From: Chitinophagales bacterium
GTDB lineage: Bacteria > Bacteroidota > Bacteroidia > Chitinophagales > Chitinophagaceae
DNA: 54,008 bases
Reading direction: 5' to 3'
Assembly (NCBI GenBank): GCA_013297995.1
Contig: JAAFJB010000015.1
Location: 1-54,008 of the forward strand
The position numbers and the translations under genes were made by a program. Of this stretch, positions 8,677 through 17,434 are shown piece by piece. A model generated the notes under the pieces. That model had not been told where the DNA came from. It searched no databases and saw only the letters and a program-made list of their open reading frames with translations. How positions within the stretch are numbered: the stretch's first letter is position 1; each line of letters opens with the position of its first letter.

Positions 8677-9594
8677 CTATCTTGGCATTGGCTGGCCAGG
8701 CATTGGAGCCTGCGCTGGTTGTGGTGTAGGAATTTTTACATCCAGAATTTCTATGTCAAAAACAAGGGCAGAATAAGGAGGAATCCGGGGTGGGCTTCCT
8801 GCAGGACCATACCCAAGCATAGCTGGAATATAAACCCTACCTCTTCCGCCTTTCCCAAAATAGGTTAATCCATCTTCTAATCCCTTAATAATACCACGGC
8901 TACCAATTACCACTTCAAGTGGCTGAGTATTGGGAGCATCTTTATCCATATTACCGTCAAATTTCTTACCATCTAAAAAAGTTCCTCTATACAAAACAGA
9001 TACTTGTTTTCCAGAATCAGCTTTTGCGGTAGCATCTCCAGCATTGGTTATTTCAACAAAAAATCCAGATGCGTTTTCAGTGGTTTTGATTCCTTTTTTA
9101 GCGAGGTGATCTTTCAACTCTTTAGACTCTCTTTGCTTTTCTTTTTCCATTTCGGCTTGATAGTCTGTCATCATTAACTCTTGGGTAGCAAAAGTTTTAA
9201 TTACTTCTACTTTGCCATTAATTAAATCCTTTGCATGGAAGATTTCGTTGTACTGAATCATTCCAAAATTCTTTAAGGAATCTACACTCATTACAAACTC
9301 AACCTTGTCGCCAGGCGCACATTTATTAATGATTTCAATGAAGCTATGTTTGGCTTTTTGATTAGAATCAACCATAAAATATACCGGGATTCTGTTAAAA
9401 GAACTGCTTAACACAGAATCTTTTGCAGGCAATTTGTACTCCACGTGCATTTTTACAAACTGGCCTTGCTTCAAATTGTCTTTGCTGCTGCCTTTTTGAA
9501 TTTTATACGCTAACCCAGTAGGTGTTTTTTCATATTGGTTACAGCTTGCAAGCAATACAACCGCTGCCACCAGCGGGGTGATGATTCTCTTCAT
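8677..9594 (-). CDS. FKBP-type peptidyl-prolyl isomerase lipoprotein
   Basis: A 305-residue predicted lipoprotein: signal peptide with lipobox LLASC at about 14-18. The region of about residues 25-140 looks like a degenerate first FKBP-like domain; the second (about 170-285) carries the canonical FKBP features 'VSVLYRGTFLDGKKFDGN', 'GSRGIIKGLEDGL' and 'IPAMLGYGPAGSPP'. The tail is Pro/Gln/Met rich. Related FKBP lipoproteins include GldI, which gliding flavobacteria need; whether this one serves gliding is unknown. It starts 1 nt after the DHH phosphoesterase stop, so it is co-transcribed. Confidence 0.85.
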   Translation of the reverse strand: MKRIITPLVAAVVLLASCNQYEKTPTGLAYKIQKGSSKDNLKQGQFVKMHVEYKLPAKDSVLSSSFNRIPVYFMVDSNQKAKHSFIEIINKCAPGDKVEFVMSVDSLKNFGMIQYNEIFHAKDLINGKVEVIKTFATQELMMTDYQAEMEKEKQRESKELKDHLAKKGIKTTENASGFFVEITNAGDATAKADSGKQVSVLYRGTFLDGKKFDGNMDKDAPNTQPLEVVIGSRGIIKGLEDGLTYFGKGGRGRVYIPAMLGYGPAGSPPRIPPYSALVFDIEILDVKIPTPQPAQAPMPGQPMPR

Positions 9595-9595
9595 T

Positions 9596-10603
9596 TTATT
9601 GTAGTTGATTTTTATATAATGGAATGATCTGTTTAAATTGTTGTATGGTTTTATCTAATGAGTCGCTACTTCTTCCTCCAGCCGCATTGGCATGCCCACC
9701 TCCTTCAAAATGCATTCGGGCAAAGAGATTTACATCAAAGCTTCCCTTGCTTCTAAAGCTCCACTTTCTTTCTTCGGTTCTATCAATCACAATTGCCCCA
9801 AAGCGAATTCCTTTTATTGATAGTAGATAGTTTACCAAGCCTTCTGTATCACCCGTTTTAATATTGTATTTGTTTAAGTCAGCCTGTGAAATATACATTA
9901 ATGCAGCATTGTATTCATACAATACTTCCATTCTATTGAGAAGGGCAAACCCAATAAATCGCAACCGATTCTCTAAGGATTGGTCGTAAATCTGACTATG
10001 AACCATAGAATGGTCAAATCCTGTTGATTTTAAATCGGCTACCATTAAATGGACAGAAGCTTTGGTAGAAGGAAACCTAAAAGAGCCAGTGTCCGTTATT
10101 ACACCCGTGTATAAACAAGTTGCAATGGTTGCATCAATCTTTTCTTTACCCCCACTGGCAACAATAAAATCGTAGACCATTTCGCAAGTAGAACTTTTTG
10201 CTGTATCACTAATACCGAATTGAAAAGAAGCGGTATCTGGTTGTTCGTGGTGATCTATTAAAACTTTAATGGCATTTGAATTAGCGAGGTGTTGCGCTAG
10301 GTGCTTGGTGCGGTGAAAAATATTAAAGTCGAGACAAATAATGATTTCAGCATTTGCAAGTACCGCCAACGATTTTTCTTTGTGGCTTTCAAAATTAATG
10401 GTCTCCTCAACACTTGGCATCCAATTTAGAAAATCTGCCCAATTGGTAGGTGATATTACGGTTACCTTATGGTTTAATGCTTTTAGATAATGATAAATGC
10501 CTAATGCAGATCCCATGGCATCCCCATCTGGTTTTTGGTGCATTGTCACCACAATTTGCTTGGGTGCTGTTAAAAGCGGAAAGAAATGATTGATCTGCTC
10601 CAT
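9596..10603 (-). CDS. DHH-family phosphoesterase (NrnA-like)
   Basis: 335 residues. The N-terminal DHH domain has 'HQKPDGDAMGSALG' at 22-35 and the DHH triad at 117-119; the C-terminal DHHA1 domain ends with 'GGGHANAAGG' at about 302-311. NrnA-type members degrade short oligoribonucleotides and pAp, and others split cyclic dinucleotides; the lack of an extra sensor domain favours NrnA. ATG at 10603. It is the first gene of a pair with the FKBP lipoprotein and is divergent from ndk. Confidence 0.85.
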   Translation of the reverse strand: MEQINHFFPLLTAPKQIVVTMHQKPDGDAMGSALGIYHYLKALNHKVTVISPTNWADFLNWMPSVEETINFESHKEKSLAVLANAEIIICLDFNIFHRTKHLAQHLANSNAIKVLIDHHEQPDTASFQFGISDTAKSSTCEMVYDFIVASGGKEKIDATIATCLYTGVITDTGSFRFPSTKASVHLMVADLKSTGFDHSMVHSQIYDQSLENRLRFIGFALLNRMEVLYEYNAALMYISQADLNKYNIKTGDTEGLVNYLLSIKGIRFGAIVIDRTEERKWSFRSKGSFDVNLFARMHFEGGGHANAAGGRSSDSLDKTIQQFKQIIPLYKNQLQ

Positions 10604-10707
10604 ATAGTGGCGGCAAAATTGCAGTATAAGTATTAGTCTATCAAATCATTTTCCGAATAAATGTTAAAATAAAGCCATTTAATGGGAGTCAAACCCCTGC
10701 TAATGCT

Positions 10708-10715
10708 TATTTTTG
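10708..10715 (+). promoter_or_regulatory. Possible -7 promoter element of ndk
   Basis: TATTTTTG matches the Bacteroidota TAnnTTTG consensus and ends 18 nt before the ndk ATG. No good TTTG is present about 20 nt further upstream, so the call rests on the -7 box alone. Confidence 0.35.
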
Positions 10716-10733
10716 CCGCGAAATAAAAAAAAT

Positions 10734-11150
10734 ATGAGCAAGAGAACATTTACAATGATTAAGCCCGATGCAACAGGTAAAAGCTATACAGGGGCAATTT
10801 TAGATCAAATATTAAAAGCTGGATTCAGCATAAAAGCTATGAAGTGGATCCGTTTAACAGAAGAACAAGCGGGACTATTTTATGATATCCACAGAGAACG
10901 TGCATTTTTCCAAGAATTGGTAGATTTTATGATTAGTGGTCCCATTGTAGCCGCTGTACTGGAAAAAGAGAATGCCGTTGCTGATTTTAGAACCCTTATT
11001 GGAGCCACAAATCCTGCCCAAGCGGCCGATGGTACCATACGTAAGCTATATGCAGCTTCAATTGGAGAGAATGCAGTGCATGGTAGTGATAGTGATGAAA
11101 ATGCCAATATTGAAGCAGATTTTTTCTTTTCTAAATTAGAAAGGTTCTAA
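10734..11150 (+). CDS. ndk: Nucleoside diphosphate kinase
   Basis: Moves the terminal phosphate between nucleoside triphosphates and diphosphates through a phosphohistidine. From the ATG at 10734 the protein has 138 residues, the usual length. The active-site stretch is [12 protein letters not shown] with His116; 'TFTMIKPDA' opens the fold. An in-frame TTG at 10713 would add seven lysine/asparagine-rich residues and overlaps the likely promoter box, so it is not the start. A 16-bp perfect hairpin follows the gene. Confidence 0.95.
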   Translation: MSKRTFTMIKPDATGKSYTGAILDQILKAGFSIKAMKWIRLTEEQAGLFYDIHRERAFFQELVDFMISGPIVAAVLEKENAVADFRTLIGATNPAQAADGTIRKLYAASIGENAVHGSDSDENANIEADFFFSKLERF

Positions 11151-11167
11151 TTATTTACTCAAAAAAA

Positions 11168-11208
11168 TTAATAAGAATACCCATAAAGATTCTGGGTATT
11201 CTTATTAA
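11168..11208. terminator. Strong bidirectional terminator between ndk and the DUF6089 gene
   Basis: A perfect 16-bp stem: TTAATAAGAATACCCA (11168-11183) pairs with 11193-11208 across a 9-nt loop. A-tracts before the stem give T-tracts when read from the minus strand. The right arm overlaps the stop codon of the convergent gene. Confidence 0.8.
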
Positions 11209-12125
11209 AATACACGTCCAGGATTTCTTAATCGAGAGCTTCTAGAGCCCACCCTGCCAATTCGTTTAGATGCCCCACCGCGGCCTCCGTTTCCACCTCC
11301 TCCAATAGCGAAATTATTTAGCCTTATTGAAACGCCTATTCCCATGGTATAGTAAATATCTTTGGTATATCCACCCCTGTTTAAAGAAGTACTTGGGTAA
11401 GGTTGATTACTCAATTCATCGCCCCTATAAGTAAGCGCAATGGTTGAAGCACCTGTAGGTGATTGCGTGAGTATGATATTTTTATCGGGATATGTGTTGC
11501 CAACATCATCCAGATGGTCAGTGAAAATTTTTCGCATAGAAACATCAAAAAAAGCATTGATATTTTCGTTAATAGCAAACTTAATTCCAGCCCCAATAGG
11601 AATTTGTACTTGTAAAAGCTTGTACGGCTTTCTGTCAGGATAAGCAAGCAAACCTTGCCCTTCTGTTCCCAGCGGTTTTAAAAAAACCTTCTCCCCATTC
11701 CGATTATATGCCCAGGGATTAAAATGAAAAATCCCTACCCCTAAACTTACATAAGGGGAAAGTATATAATCTTCATTTTTCATATTTAGAAAGTCATACT
11801 CAACACCCAAGTTTATTTCCCAAATATTGGTTTGAAAGCTCAAATTTCTATTTATAAAATCAACTCGCTTATTGAACCGATCATCGCCTCTAAGTTTAAG
11901 TAACCCAAAATCTAATTTGCCAATAATCTGATCCGTAATATCGTAGCTCACGCCTATTGAAAAAGCCGCTGAAGATTGACTGATAGGCTTTGCTTTTTCT
12001 TTAAGATCACCATAATAAGTAGCGAGGCCAAAACCCGCTTTCACTCTAAAGAGATCGTCTTGTGCATCGGCACTAAAAAAAGCCAAAAGCAGCACGAATA
12101 AAAAAAATCCTTTGAATGAGTTCAT
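11205..12125 (-). CDS. Outer-membrane beta-barrel protein (DUF6089-like)
   Basis: 306 residues with a signal peptide (about 1-21, ending ADA). The mature part begins 'FRVKAGFGLATYYGDLKEK', the hallmark start of DUF6089 barrels, and continues with alternating aromatic beta strands to about residue 275. The C-terminus is a basic, Gly/Ser/Arg-rich tail (residues about 278-306, with RGGASKR and RVGSRSSR) unlike a normal barrel end. The function is unknown; family members are abundant surface proteins in Chitinophagaceae. It lies convergent to ndk and downstream of dnaK on the same strand, with a terminator between. Confidence 0.75.
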   Translation of the reverse strand: MNSFKGFFLFVLLLAFFSADAQDDLFRVKAGFGLATYYGDLKEKAKPISQSSAAFSIGVSYDITDQIIGKLDFGLLKLRGDDRFNKRVDFINRNLSFQTNIWEINLGVEYDFLNMKNEDYILSPYVSLGVGIFHFNPWAYNRNGEKVFLKPLGTEGQGLLAYPDRKPYKLLQVQIPIGAGIKFAINENINAFFDVSMRKIFTDHLDDVGNTYPDKNIILTQSPTGASTIALTYRGDELSNQPYPSTSLNRGGYTKDIYYTMGIGVSIRLNNFAIGGGGNGGRGGASKRIGRVGSRSSRLRNPGRVF

Positions 12126-12234
12126 AAACGAATATATAGCAAATATAGATCATTTAAATGCCTTTTTTGCAGCTTTGAGAAGCTATACTTGGAAATGCGT
12201 AGTAATAGTGGAATCAGCAAAGCATATTTAAACG

Positions 12235-12272
12235 AAAAAGCGACTGGATAGTGCTAAACACCCGCCAGTCGC
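12235..12272 (-). terminator. Terminator of dnaK
   Basis: Read on the minus strand, GCGACTGG (complement of 12265-12272) pairs with CCAGTCGC (complement of 12240-12247) and is followed by five T at 12239-12235. It starts 26 nt after the dnaK stop codon. Confidence 0.7.
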
Positions 12273-12297
12273 CTTTATAATCTACCCAATACAAAAA

Positions 12298-14211
12298 CTA
12301 TTTTACTTCCTCAAACTGAGCATCTTCTACGGTATCATTTTTTGCGTTGGAATTATTTGATTGGCCAGTCTGCTCAGCTGGATCCGTTTGGGGAGCAGCC
12401 GACGAATCTTGTTGAGCCTTATAAATATCTTCACTAGCAGCAGTCCATGCGGCATTCATTGCTTCCATAGCTTTGTCAATAGCAGGAATATCTTGGTTTT
12501 TATGCGCTTCTTTTAAAGCAGACAAAGCCGTTTCTATGGCTGCTTTTTTATCCCCTGGAATTTTGTCTCCAAATTCCTTAAACTGCTTTTCGGTCTGAAA
12601 AATCAAGCTATCTGCTTGGTTTAATTTTTCAACTTTGTCCCTTGCTTCTTTATCGCTGGCCTCATTAGCTTTTGCTTCAGCTTTCATTTTCTCTACTTCT
12701 TCTTTGCTCAATCCACTACCCGCTTCAATTCTAATTTTTTGCTCTTTACCAGTGCCTTTATCTTTTGCGCTCACGTTAAGCATGCCATTGGCATCAATGT
12801 CAAAAGTAACTTCAATTTGCGGCACCCCTCTTGGAGCCGGCGGAAGACCATCTAAGTTAAACATACCTAGACTTTTATTCTGGTTTGCCATAGGGCGCTC
12901 ACCTTGCAATACATGTATTTGAACGCCTGGCTGATTATCGCTAGCGGTAGAGTACACTTCTGTTTTACGAGTTGGAATTGTTGTATTTGAAGCTATCATG
13001 GTTGTCATTACCCCTCCCATAGTTTCAATACCAAGACCAAGGGGAGTAACATCTAATAAAAGTACATCTTTTACTTCCCCAGTTAATACCCCACCTTGAA
13101 TGGCTGCACCAACAGCAACCACTTCGTCTGGATTCACTCCTCTATTAGGCTTCTTATTGAAAAACTTTTCTACAATTTCCTGTACCTTGGGAATACGAGT
13201 TGATCCTCCTACTAAAATCACTTCATCAATGTCTGAAGTTGAATATCCTGCGTCTTTAAGTGCTGCTTCGCAGGGCTTTAAACAACGGGCAAATAAATTA
13301 TCTGCTAATTGCTCAAATTTAGCGCGGCTTAATTTTAGCACTAAGTGCTTAGGCACACCATCAACAGCGGTAATATAAGGAAGGTTAATTTCTGTTTCTG
13401 AAGAAGAGCTCAATTCCACCTTAGCTTTTTCTGAAGCTTCTTTTAAACGCTGCAATGCCATAGGATCTTTACGAAGGTCAATAGCTTCTTGGGTTTTAAA
13501 TTCATCAGCCAACCAATCCATAATTACTTTATCAAAATCATCTCCCCCCAAATGGGTATCCCCGTTGGTAGACTTTACTTCAAATACTCCGTCGCCCAAC
13601 TCTAAAATAGAAATATCAAAAGTACCACCACCTAAATCGAATACTGCAATTTTTTGGTCAATACTTTTTTTGTCTAATCCATATGCCAATGCAGCAGCAG
13701 TGGGCTCATTTACAATTCTTTTAACGGTTAATCCAGCAATTTCACCTGCTTCTTTAGTAGCTTGACGTTGCGCATCATTAAAATAGGCAGGAACCGTAAT
13801 AACCGCTTCCGTAACTTCATGACCCAGATAATCTTCTGCTGTTTTTTTCATTTTCTGTAAAATCATAGCCGAGATTTCCTGAGGCGTATACATTCGATCA
13901 TCTATGGCAACGCGAACCGTGTTGTTGTCGCCCTTGGCAACTTGATAGCTCCAATGACTTATTTCTTCAGTAACTTCATTGTATTGACGTCCCATAAAAC
14001 GCTTTACACTTGTGATTGTGTTTTGCGGGTTGGTAATAGCCTGACGTTTTGCAGGATCTCCTACCTTGCGTTCCCCATTCTTTAAAAAAGCTACTACCGA
14101 TGGAGTAGTTCTTCTTCCTTCATCATTTGCAATAACTACTGGCTCATTGCCTTCCATTACTGATACGCAACTATTTGTTGTTCCAAGATCAATACCGATT
14201 ATCTTTCCCAT
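12298..14211 (-). CDS. dnaK: Chaperone DnaK (Hsp70)
   Basis: ATP-driven chaperone that binds unfolded segments with DnaJ and GrpE. 637 residues, normal length. The ATPase domain begins '[20 protein letters not shown]' and has '[13 protein letters not shown]' at about 190-202 and '[15 protein letters not shown]' near 333-347; the substrate domain has the [14 protein letters not shown] region (about 385-400); the lid ends in an acidic tail, [12 protein letters not shown]. No grpE or dnaJ is adjacent. A possible promoter lies about 50 nt upstream (14261-14291). Confidence 0.98.
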   Translation of the reverse strand: MGKIIGIDLGTTNSCVSVMEGNEPVVIANDEGRRTTPSVVAFLKNGERKVGDPAKRQAITNPQNTITSVKRFMGRQYNEVTEEISHWSYQVAKGDNNTVRVAIDDRMYTPQEISAMILQKMKKTAEDYLGHEVTEAVITVPAYFNDAQRQATKEAGEIAGLTVKRIVNEPTAAALAYGLDKKSIDQKIAVFDLGGGTFDISILELGDGVFEVKSTNGDTHLGGDDFDKVIMDWLADEFKTQEAIDLRKDPMALQRLKEASEKAKVELSSSSETEINLPYITAVDGVPKHLVLKLSRAKFEQLADNLFARCLKPCEAALKDAGYSTSDIDEVILVGGSTRIPKVQEIVEKFFNKKPNRGVNPDEVVAVGAAIQGGVLTGEVKDVLLLDVTPLGLGIETMGGVMTTMIASNTTIPTRKTEVYSTASDNQPGVQIHVLQGERPMANQNKSLGMFNLDGLPPAPRGVPQIEVTFDIDANGMLNVSAKDKGTGKEQKIRIEAGSGLSKEEVEKMKAEAKANEASDKEARDKVEKLNQADSLIFQTEKQFKEFGDKIPGDKKAAIETALSALKEAHKNQDIPAIDKAMEAMNAAWTAASEDIYKAQQDSSAAPQTDPAEQTGQSNNSNAKNDTVEDAQFEEVK

Positions 14212-14260
14212 AATAAATTTTTCTGTTTAATAATCAATTCAATCATTATGCCATCTCATG

Positions 14261-14291
14261 CAAAGGTGAAAAAATGTCAGAAAATAGACAA
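14261..14291 (-). promoter_or_regulatory. Possible dnaK promoter
   Basis: On the minus strand, CACCTTTG (complement of 14261-14268) differs by one base from TAnnTTTG, and TTG (complement of 14289-14291) lies 20 nt upstream of it. The spacing fits the Bacteroidota primary sigma factor. No heat-shock element was recognised. Confidence 0.35.
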
Positions 14292-14367
14292 TTAATCTGT
14301 TTAAGGTAGACAGTTTGGTGTTTTAACATTAATTTGAGCCTTTTTTTGGGTCATTTTAGCAACGTAT

Positions 14368-16875
14368 ATGAAGTATATTCTATATTATTTACCCATTCTT
14401 TTGTTTGGAATTTTGCCAAATGACATCGTTGCACAGTGCTTTGTAACCGGAAAGATTCTAAATGAATTCACCAAAGAATCCGTTCCTTTTGCAAGTGTTC
14501 AGTGGGCAAAAGGAAAATTTGGTGTTTTGAGTGATAGTACGGGTAGTTTCAAAATAAAAATTTCATCCCTAGCACAAGATAGTTTATTAGTAAATTATGT
14601 GGGATATGAAGCTAAATATTATGCATATAATGGCTTAAAAGATACTGGCATTTTGCACCTGCCATTGGGACCAGTTTTGCAATCTGTTGAAGTACAAGTA
14701 AAATCTAAGTTTAACAAAGGGCTGAGATGGTGGAAAAATATGGTGGCTAATAAAACAAAGAACAATCCAGCACAATTCAGCGAATTATCTTATTTATTGT
14801 ACCATAAGCTAGAAATTGACCTAAATAATGTAAACAAAAATCAATTTAAGCGTATCAAACTTTTACAACCTTTTGGGTTTATTTTAGATAATATTGACAG
14901 TATTTCTGAGCAAAAGCCATTTCTTCCTATATTTCTTACTGAAACTATTTCACAAAATTATATTACTACAAATCCTTTAAACAGTAGAGAAGAAATAGTA
15001 GCACAACAAACCCATGGATTAAAAAATGAATCCATGCTTCAATTTGTAAATGGGGTAAACCAGCATATTAATTTATACCAAAACGAACTTCATTTTTTTG
15101 GTAAGGAATTCATTAGCCCCCTAAGTAATATTGCAGATAGATACTACAATTTTAAAGGAGCAGATACAGTAAAAACTGGGGAAGACACCTATTTTCATTT
15201 ATTGTTTTCGCCCAAATCAGCAGGTGAAAATACTTTCAAGGGCGACTGTTGGATACATAGTGCTACTTGGGCTATCCAAAGAATGAGTTTGGAAATATCA
15301 GCTTCTGCAAATATCAATTTTATTCACAGGCTTTCTATATCGCAAGAATTTAAGCGAATGGATGATTCAAAATGGGTTTTCGCTAAAGACATTTTTGTAG
15401 CAGAAATATCACCTTTAAAGAAAGATAAATTTTCTTTTATTGGCAGAAAAACCAAATTATATACCAACATTAAAATCAGTGACCCTGAAATAGCTCAAAA
15501 AATCATGTTGAATAAACACAGAAACGAAATCATTCAATTAGAAAATAGCAATAAAACAGAGAAAACATATTGGCAGCAAAACAGATCGGAACCACTTACC
15601 CTAAACGAAACCAAAGTAATTGGGCTCATTGACACGCTAAAATCACTTCCTGTTTTTAAAAAATATACCGAAAGAATTGAATTTATATTTGATGGCCACA
15701 AACGCTTGGGCGCATTTGAAATAGGCCCTTGGTATAAATGGGTAAGTGGAAATCCTATTGAGCAATTTAGGCTTCGGTTTGACTTAGCTACCACAGATAT
15801 CTTTCATAAAAACCTCCGTTTTCATACTTATTTAGCCTATGGCATCAAAGACAATAGGTTAAAAGGAAAGTTTGAAATAAAATACAAGATCCCAGCATCT
15901 CATGGATGGAATGTTTTTGCTTCTTATATTAATGATCTTGATAATGGAAAAATAAAATACAACGACGAAGATATAACCACAGACAATTTATTTAGTCAGC
16001 TCATACGACGTCAAGGCATTCCACAAAAATTTTTGGGAGTAGAAGAATTTAAAGTAGGATTTGGAAAAGATTGGGCATCTCAGTTATCATTAAACGCATT
16101 TATAAGTAGAATTGATTATCAAACCTATAACCCACTTCCAAGCATAAGAATCTTATCAGACAATCCTTTAATTAATACGGAACTGGTATTGAAAATGAGA
16201 TATGCACCCGGAGAACAAATTATTAGTACCCATAGAAAAGATATTAAAATACGCTCAAATCAACCCATTTACGAATGTAGGTTTGGACAATCAGTGTCTG
16301 GCATTTTTTCTGGAGAATACAATTTTAGCAAATTCAATGCTAGTATTAAGCAGAAAGTTAGAATACCCAGATTTGGACAATTAAACTACCTTGTTTATGG
16401 CGGAAAAATTTGGTCTAATAAAGGCCTTCCATTCATGCTTTTAGAACTTCACCCAGGCAATGAAATCTACTATTACAACAAAGAAAGTTTCAACCTAATG
16501 AATCGTTTTGAATATTTTAGTGACCGATTTGTGGGTATTAATATTGAGCATAATATTGAAAAAAAAATACTATCACTTTTGCCCTTTATGAAAAAATCTC
16601 CCATTAGGCAATTTTGGAATTTTAAAACCGTTTGGGGAAATTTAAACGTAGACAGTAGAGCTTTAAATAGAACCGATTTTGGAACCTACCGTTTAAGAAC
16701 ATTACGGGGTAATTTTTATACTGAGATTGGAACTGGCTTTGATAATATTGCTCGTTTCTTTAGAGTAGATTTTGTGTGGAGAATCAATCCTCTTTTCAGC
16801 CACACCAATCCTATTCTAGCAATTCAAAACAAAAATAATTTTGGAGTATTTGGCAGCTTTAGAGTTCAATTTTAG
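14368..16875 (+). CDS. DUF5686 outer-membrane protein with carboxypeptidase-like regulatory domain
   Basis: 835 residues with a signal peptide (about 1-22, ending VAQ). Residues about 24-105 form a CarboxypepD_reg-like beta-sandwich ('GKILNEFTKESVPFASVQW', 'LLVNYVGYEAK'), the domain found at the start of TonB-dependent receptors. The remainder matches the DUF5686 pattern: a long, strand-rich barrel-like region ending in aromatic residues (SFRVQF). There is no TonB-dependent receptor plug domain. It stands alone between dnaK and the convergent gtrA-like gene. A surface role is likely; the substrate is unknown. Confidence 0.75.
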   Translation: MKYILYYLPILLFGILPNDIVAQCFVTGKILNEFTKESVPFASVQWAKGKFGVLSDSTGSFKIKISSLAQDSLLVNYVGYEAKYYAYNGLKDTGILHLPLGPVLQSVEVQVKSKFNKGLRWWKNMVANKTKNNPAQFSELSYLLYHKLEIDLNNVNKNQFKRIKLLQPFGFILDNIDSISEQKPFLPIFLTETISQNYITTNPLNSREEIVAQQTHGLKNESMLQFVNGVNQHINLYQNELHFFGKEFISPLSNIADRYYNFKGADTVKTGEDTYFHLLFSPKSAGENTFKGDCWIHSATWAIQRMSLEISASANINFIHRLSISQEFKRMDDSKWVFAKDIFVAEISPLKKDKFSFIGRKTKLYTNIKISDPEIAQKIMLNKHRNEIIQLENSNKTEKTYWQQNRSEPLTLNETKVIGLIDTLKSLPVFKKYTERIEFIFDGHKRLGAFEIGPWYKWVSGNPIEQFRLRFDLATTDIFHKNLRFHTYLAYGIKDNRLKGKFEIKYKIPASHGWNVFASYINDLDNGKIKYNDEDITTDNLFSQLIRRQGIPQKFLGVEEFKVGFGKDWASQLSLNAFISRIDYQTYNPLPSIRILSDNPLINTELVLKMRYAPGEQIISTHRKDIKIRSNQPIYECRFGQSVSGIFSGEYNFSKFNASIKQKVRIPRFGQLNYLVYGGKIWSNKGLPFMLLELHPGNEIYYYNKESFNLMNRFEYFSDRFVGINIEHNIEKKILSLLPFMKKSPIRQFWNFKTVWGNLNVDSRALNRTDFGTYRLRTLRGNFYTEIGTGFDNIARFFRVDFVWRINPLFSHTNPILAIQNKNNFGVFGSFRVQF

Positions 16876-16881
16876 CAGCTT

Positions 16882-17376
16882 TTACTGTTTTGCAGTGAAT
16901 GTAAAATTTTTCTGAGATAGATAACTAAATACAACTACAAAAAAAGTAGTGGCTATTTTAGACGGTGTAGGATACCAACCCAGCGAGTCAACAAAAAATT
17001 TCAAGCATAGATAATTAAGCACCAAACAAAATAGTACCACTATAAAATACTTGCCCAATTGTTTACGCTTTGTTACTGATGTAACCTGAAAAACCACGTA
17101 CCTACTCAAATAAAAGCCAATGGGAAATGTAATAATAAAACTCATTAAAAATGCTGCAATATGTGCACTAATAGTTAGTTCAGCTACTAATAAGGGTGAT
17201 TTTAATAAAATATAATTATAAGAAAAAAAGAATAATGTAATGTCTAGCACCGTATTAAACCCACCACAAGCAGCATAACGAAAGGTTTGTAAGGGCATAA
17301 AATTTTTAAACAGTGGATAAAAAAAATCGACTGTCCTTAAAATCTGGTTACGTATAAAAAAATGCAGTTTTTGCAT
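16882..17376 (-). CDS. GtrA-family membrane protein
   Basis: 164 residues from the ATG at 17376 (a TTG at 17388 is the only longer option and lies inside the promoter-like box). Four membrane segments fit the GtrA fold, with the signature 'FRYAACGGFNTVLDITLFF' near residues 32-50 and 'FPIGFYLSRYVVF' near 88-100. GtrA proteins take part in moving lipid-linked sugars or in cell-wall polysaccharide assembly. No glycosyltransferase is adjacent, so the partner is unknown. It is divergent from argS with about 58 nt between start codons. Confidence 0.85.
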   Translation of the reverse strand: MQKLHFFIRNQILRTVDFFYPLFKNFMPLQTFRYAACGGFNTVLDITLFFFSYNYILLKSPLLVAELTISAHIAAFLMSFIITFPIGFYLSRYVVFQVTSVTKRKQLGKYFIVVLFCLVLNYLCLKFFVDSLGWYPTPSKIATTFFVVVFSYLSQKNFTFTAKQ

Positions 17377-17385
17377 AACTGTCGG

Positions 17386-17393
17386 CAAAGGTA
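17386..17393 (-). promoter_or_regulatory. -7 promoter-like element of the gtrA-like gene
   Basis: On the minus strand the bases read TACCTTTG, an exact match to TAnnTTTG, ending 9 nt before the ATG at 17376; the transcript would have almost no leader. The -33 TTTG is not evident. Confidence 0.4.
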
Positions 17394-17405
17394 GCTTTAA
17401 AACAT

Positions 17406-17413
17406 TAGTTTTG
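17406..17413 (+). promoter_or_regulatory. -7 promoter-like element of argS
   Basis: TAGTTTTG matches TAnnTTTG exactly and ends 21 nt before the argS ATG at 17435. With the opposing element at 17386-17393 it makes a compact divergent promoter region. The -33 box is poor. Confidence 0.4.
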
Positions 17414-17434
17414 CCATTCGAAAATGCAAAGATT

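Noticed and set aside
12635..13765. Plus-strand frames opposite dnaK
   Set aside because: Serine/leucine-rich shadows of a strongly conserved gene.
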